Shown here: positions 58,403 through 59,066 of the stretch, piece by piece | How the letters are laid out: each line of letters starts with the position of its first letter | Position numbering within the stretch: the stretch's first letter is position 1 | DNA from: Pseudomonas aylmerensis | Lineage (GTDB): Bacteria; Pseudomonadota; Gammaproteobacteria; Pseudomonadales; Pseudomonadaceae | DNA length: 59,066 bases | Direction of reading: 5' to 3' | NCBI RefSeq assembly: GCF_001702265.1 | Contig: NZ_MAUE01000032.1 | Coordinates: forward strand, 30,963-90,028 | Notes under the pieces: generated by a model | What the model was told of the DNA's origin: nothing | What the model saw: only the letters and a program-made list of their open reading frames with translations | Database searches by the model: none | Position numbers and translations under genes: made by a program

Positions 58403-59066
58403 TCAGTCCGGCCAGCGCACGGTCAGGCCACCGTCGATGACGATGCTCTGCCCGGTCAAATAACTCGATGCCTCACTGGTCAGGAACTGCACCAGCGACG
58501 CCACTTCATCCGCCCGCCCTACCCGGCCCAGCGGAATTGCGCGCGCCGCTTTCGCCAAGCCTTCCGGCCCCAGCGAATTTTTCGCATCCAGCGACTGCGG
58601 CGTCTCGATCAAACCGGGAATCACCGCGTTGCAGCGAATGCCCTTGGGCGCCAACTCCACCGCCAGCGACCGGCACAGCCCCGGCACACCGGCCTTGGCT
58701 GCCGCGTAGTGACTGTGCTCCTGCCAGCCATACACGCCGCCGGCAATCGACGAAATCGCCACCAGCGCGCCGCCCTCGTGCATATGCCGGGTCGCCGCGC
58801 GGAAGGTGCGCATCACCCCCGTCAGGTCGACATTGAGCATCTCGTCCCACAGCGTATCGGTCATCTCCAGCAACGGCGCGCGGCGCAGCAGACCCGCGTT
58901 GGCCACTGCGTAATCGAGGCGGCCAAAATGTTGCACGGCCTGCTCGGCCAGGGCGTCCACCGAGGCGCTGTCGCCCACGTCCAGTGGCAGCATCAGGCAC
59001 TCGCCGCCGGCCGCTTCCACCAGGGCCACAGTGGTGTGCGGGTCATGGGGATCGGCGGGGTAATAC
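58403..59066 (-). CDS. Short-chain dehydrogenase/reductase, N-terminus beyond the edge
   Basis: About 220 residues are visible; the reading frame is open to the right edge, so the Rossmann GxxxGxG motif and start lie outside the window. Visible SDR landmarks: NAGLLRR, ISSIAGGVYGWQ (Ser), HYAAAKAG (Tyr/Lys), NAVIPGLIETP and GQSIVIDGGLTVRWPD. It is related to the next SDR downstream but not a close duplicate. Probably part of the same catabolic operon. The true upstream end cannot be judged here. Confidence 0.9.
   Translation of the reverse strand, partial: YYPADPHDPHTTVALVEAAGGECLMLPLDVGDSASVDALAEQAVQHFGRLDYAVANAGLLRRAPLLEMTDTLWDEMLNVDLTGVMRTFRAATRHMHEGGALVAISSIAGGVYGWQEHSHYAAAKAGVPGLCRSLAVELAPKGIRCNAVIPGLIETPQSLDAKNSLGPEGLAKAARAIPLGRVGRADEVASLVQFLTSEASSYLTGQSIVIDGGLTVRWPD

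Overview
The window looks like chromosomal DNA from a Pseudomonas of the P. fluorescens group. It is GC-rich, with strong third-position bias and short intergenic gaps that carry REP/REPIN-like palindromes. Recognisable Pseudomonas genes include MetR, a membrane PQQ glucose dehydrogenase (gcd), a cysteine-poor L31 paralogue behind a Zur box, a ZnuD-type receptor, and large DUF6543/NEL toxin-like proteins. I saw no tRNA, rRNA, CRISPR array, integrase or complete insertion sequence. All family assignments were made by eye; no database search was run.

Layout. 1-5.8 kb: a partial class III aminotransferase with a MtnX-like phosphatase, an OmpV/MipA porin-like protein, a DsbA-family oxidoreductase, an exported alpha/beta hydrolase divergent from metR, and a NUDIX hydrolase. 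5.9-11 kb: a response-regulator/HD-GYP protein with both active sites eroded, the Zur-controlled rpmE2, a PuuP-like permease, and a nitrilase divergent from a LuxR regulator. 11-17 kb: an unknown 193-residue protein behind an apparent hrp box (type III secretion regulon), then an FMN glutamate-synthase-like enzyme with a small monooxygenase and a cupin, an OpgC-like acyltransferase, and a ProY-like permease. 17-30 kb: a toxin-like locus of three very large genes: a 1526-aa DUF6543-type protein, a 1043-aa penicillin-binding protein, and a ~1674-aa LRR-NEL (IpaH-like) E3 ubiquitin ligase.

30-46 kb: two unrelated chaperone-usher pilus operons on the minus strand. The left one is CS1/alpha type (major pilin, usher, tip adhesin, chaperone, minor pilin, second chaperone). 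The right one is type-1-like (major pilin, minor pilin, usher, chaperone, four more pilins, two-domain tip adhesin). A YqjI-like PadR metal-responsive repressor and a siderophore-interacting reductase sit between them on the plus strand. 46.5-59 kb: a Pr6Pr membrane protein and VF530, the ZnuD-type receptor with a second Zur box, gcd, an EAL phosphodiesterase with a degenerate GGDEF, and a tight operon of two SDRs, a CGLCG mini-protein, a COG0523 GTPase and a periplasmic-binding-like protein without a signal peptide. The last SDR runs off the right edge.

How the genes fit together. Zinc limitation links rpmE2 and znuD through matching Zur boxes. Iron/nickel handling is represented by the yqjI-yqjH-like pair. 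Surface attachment is represented by the two pili, and host interaction by the NEL ligase, the DUF6543 protein and the hrp-box gene. The best candidates for undescribed biology are the hrp-box protein, the DUF6543/PBP/NEL locus, the COG0523 operon with the CGLCG protein, and the doubly degenerate HD-GYP regulator.
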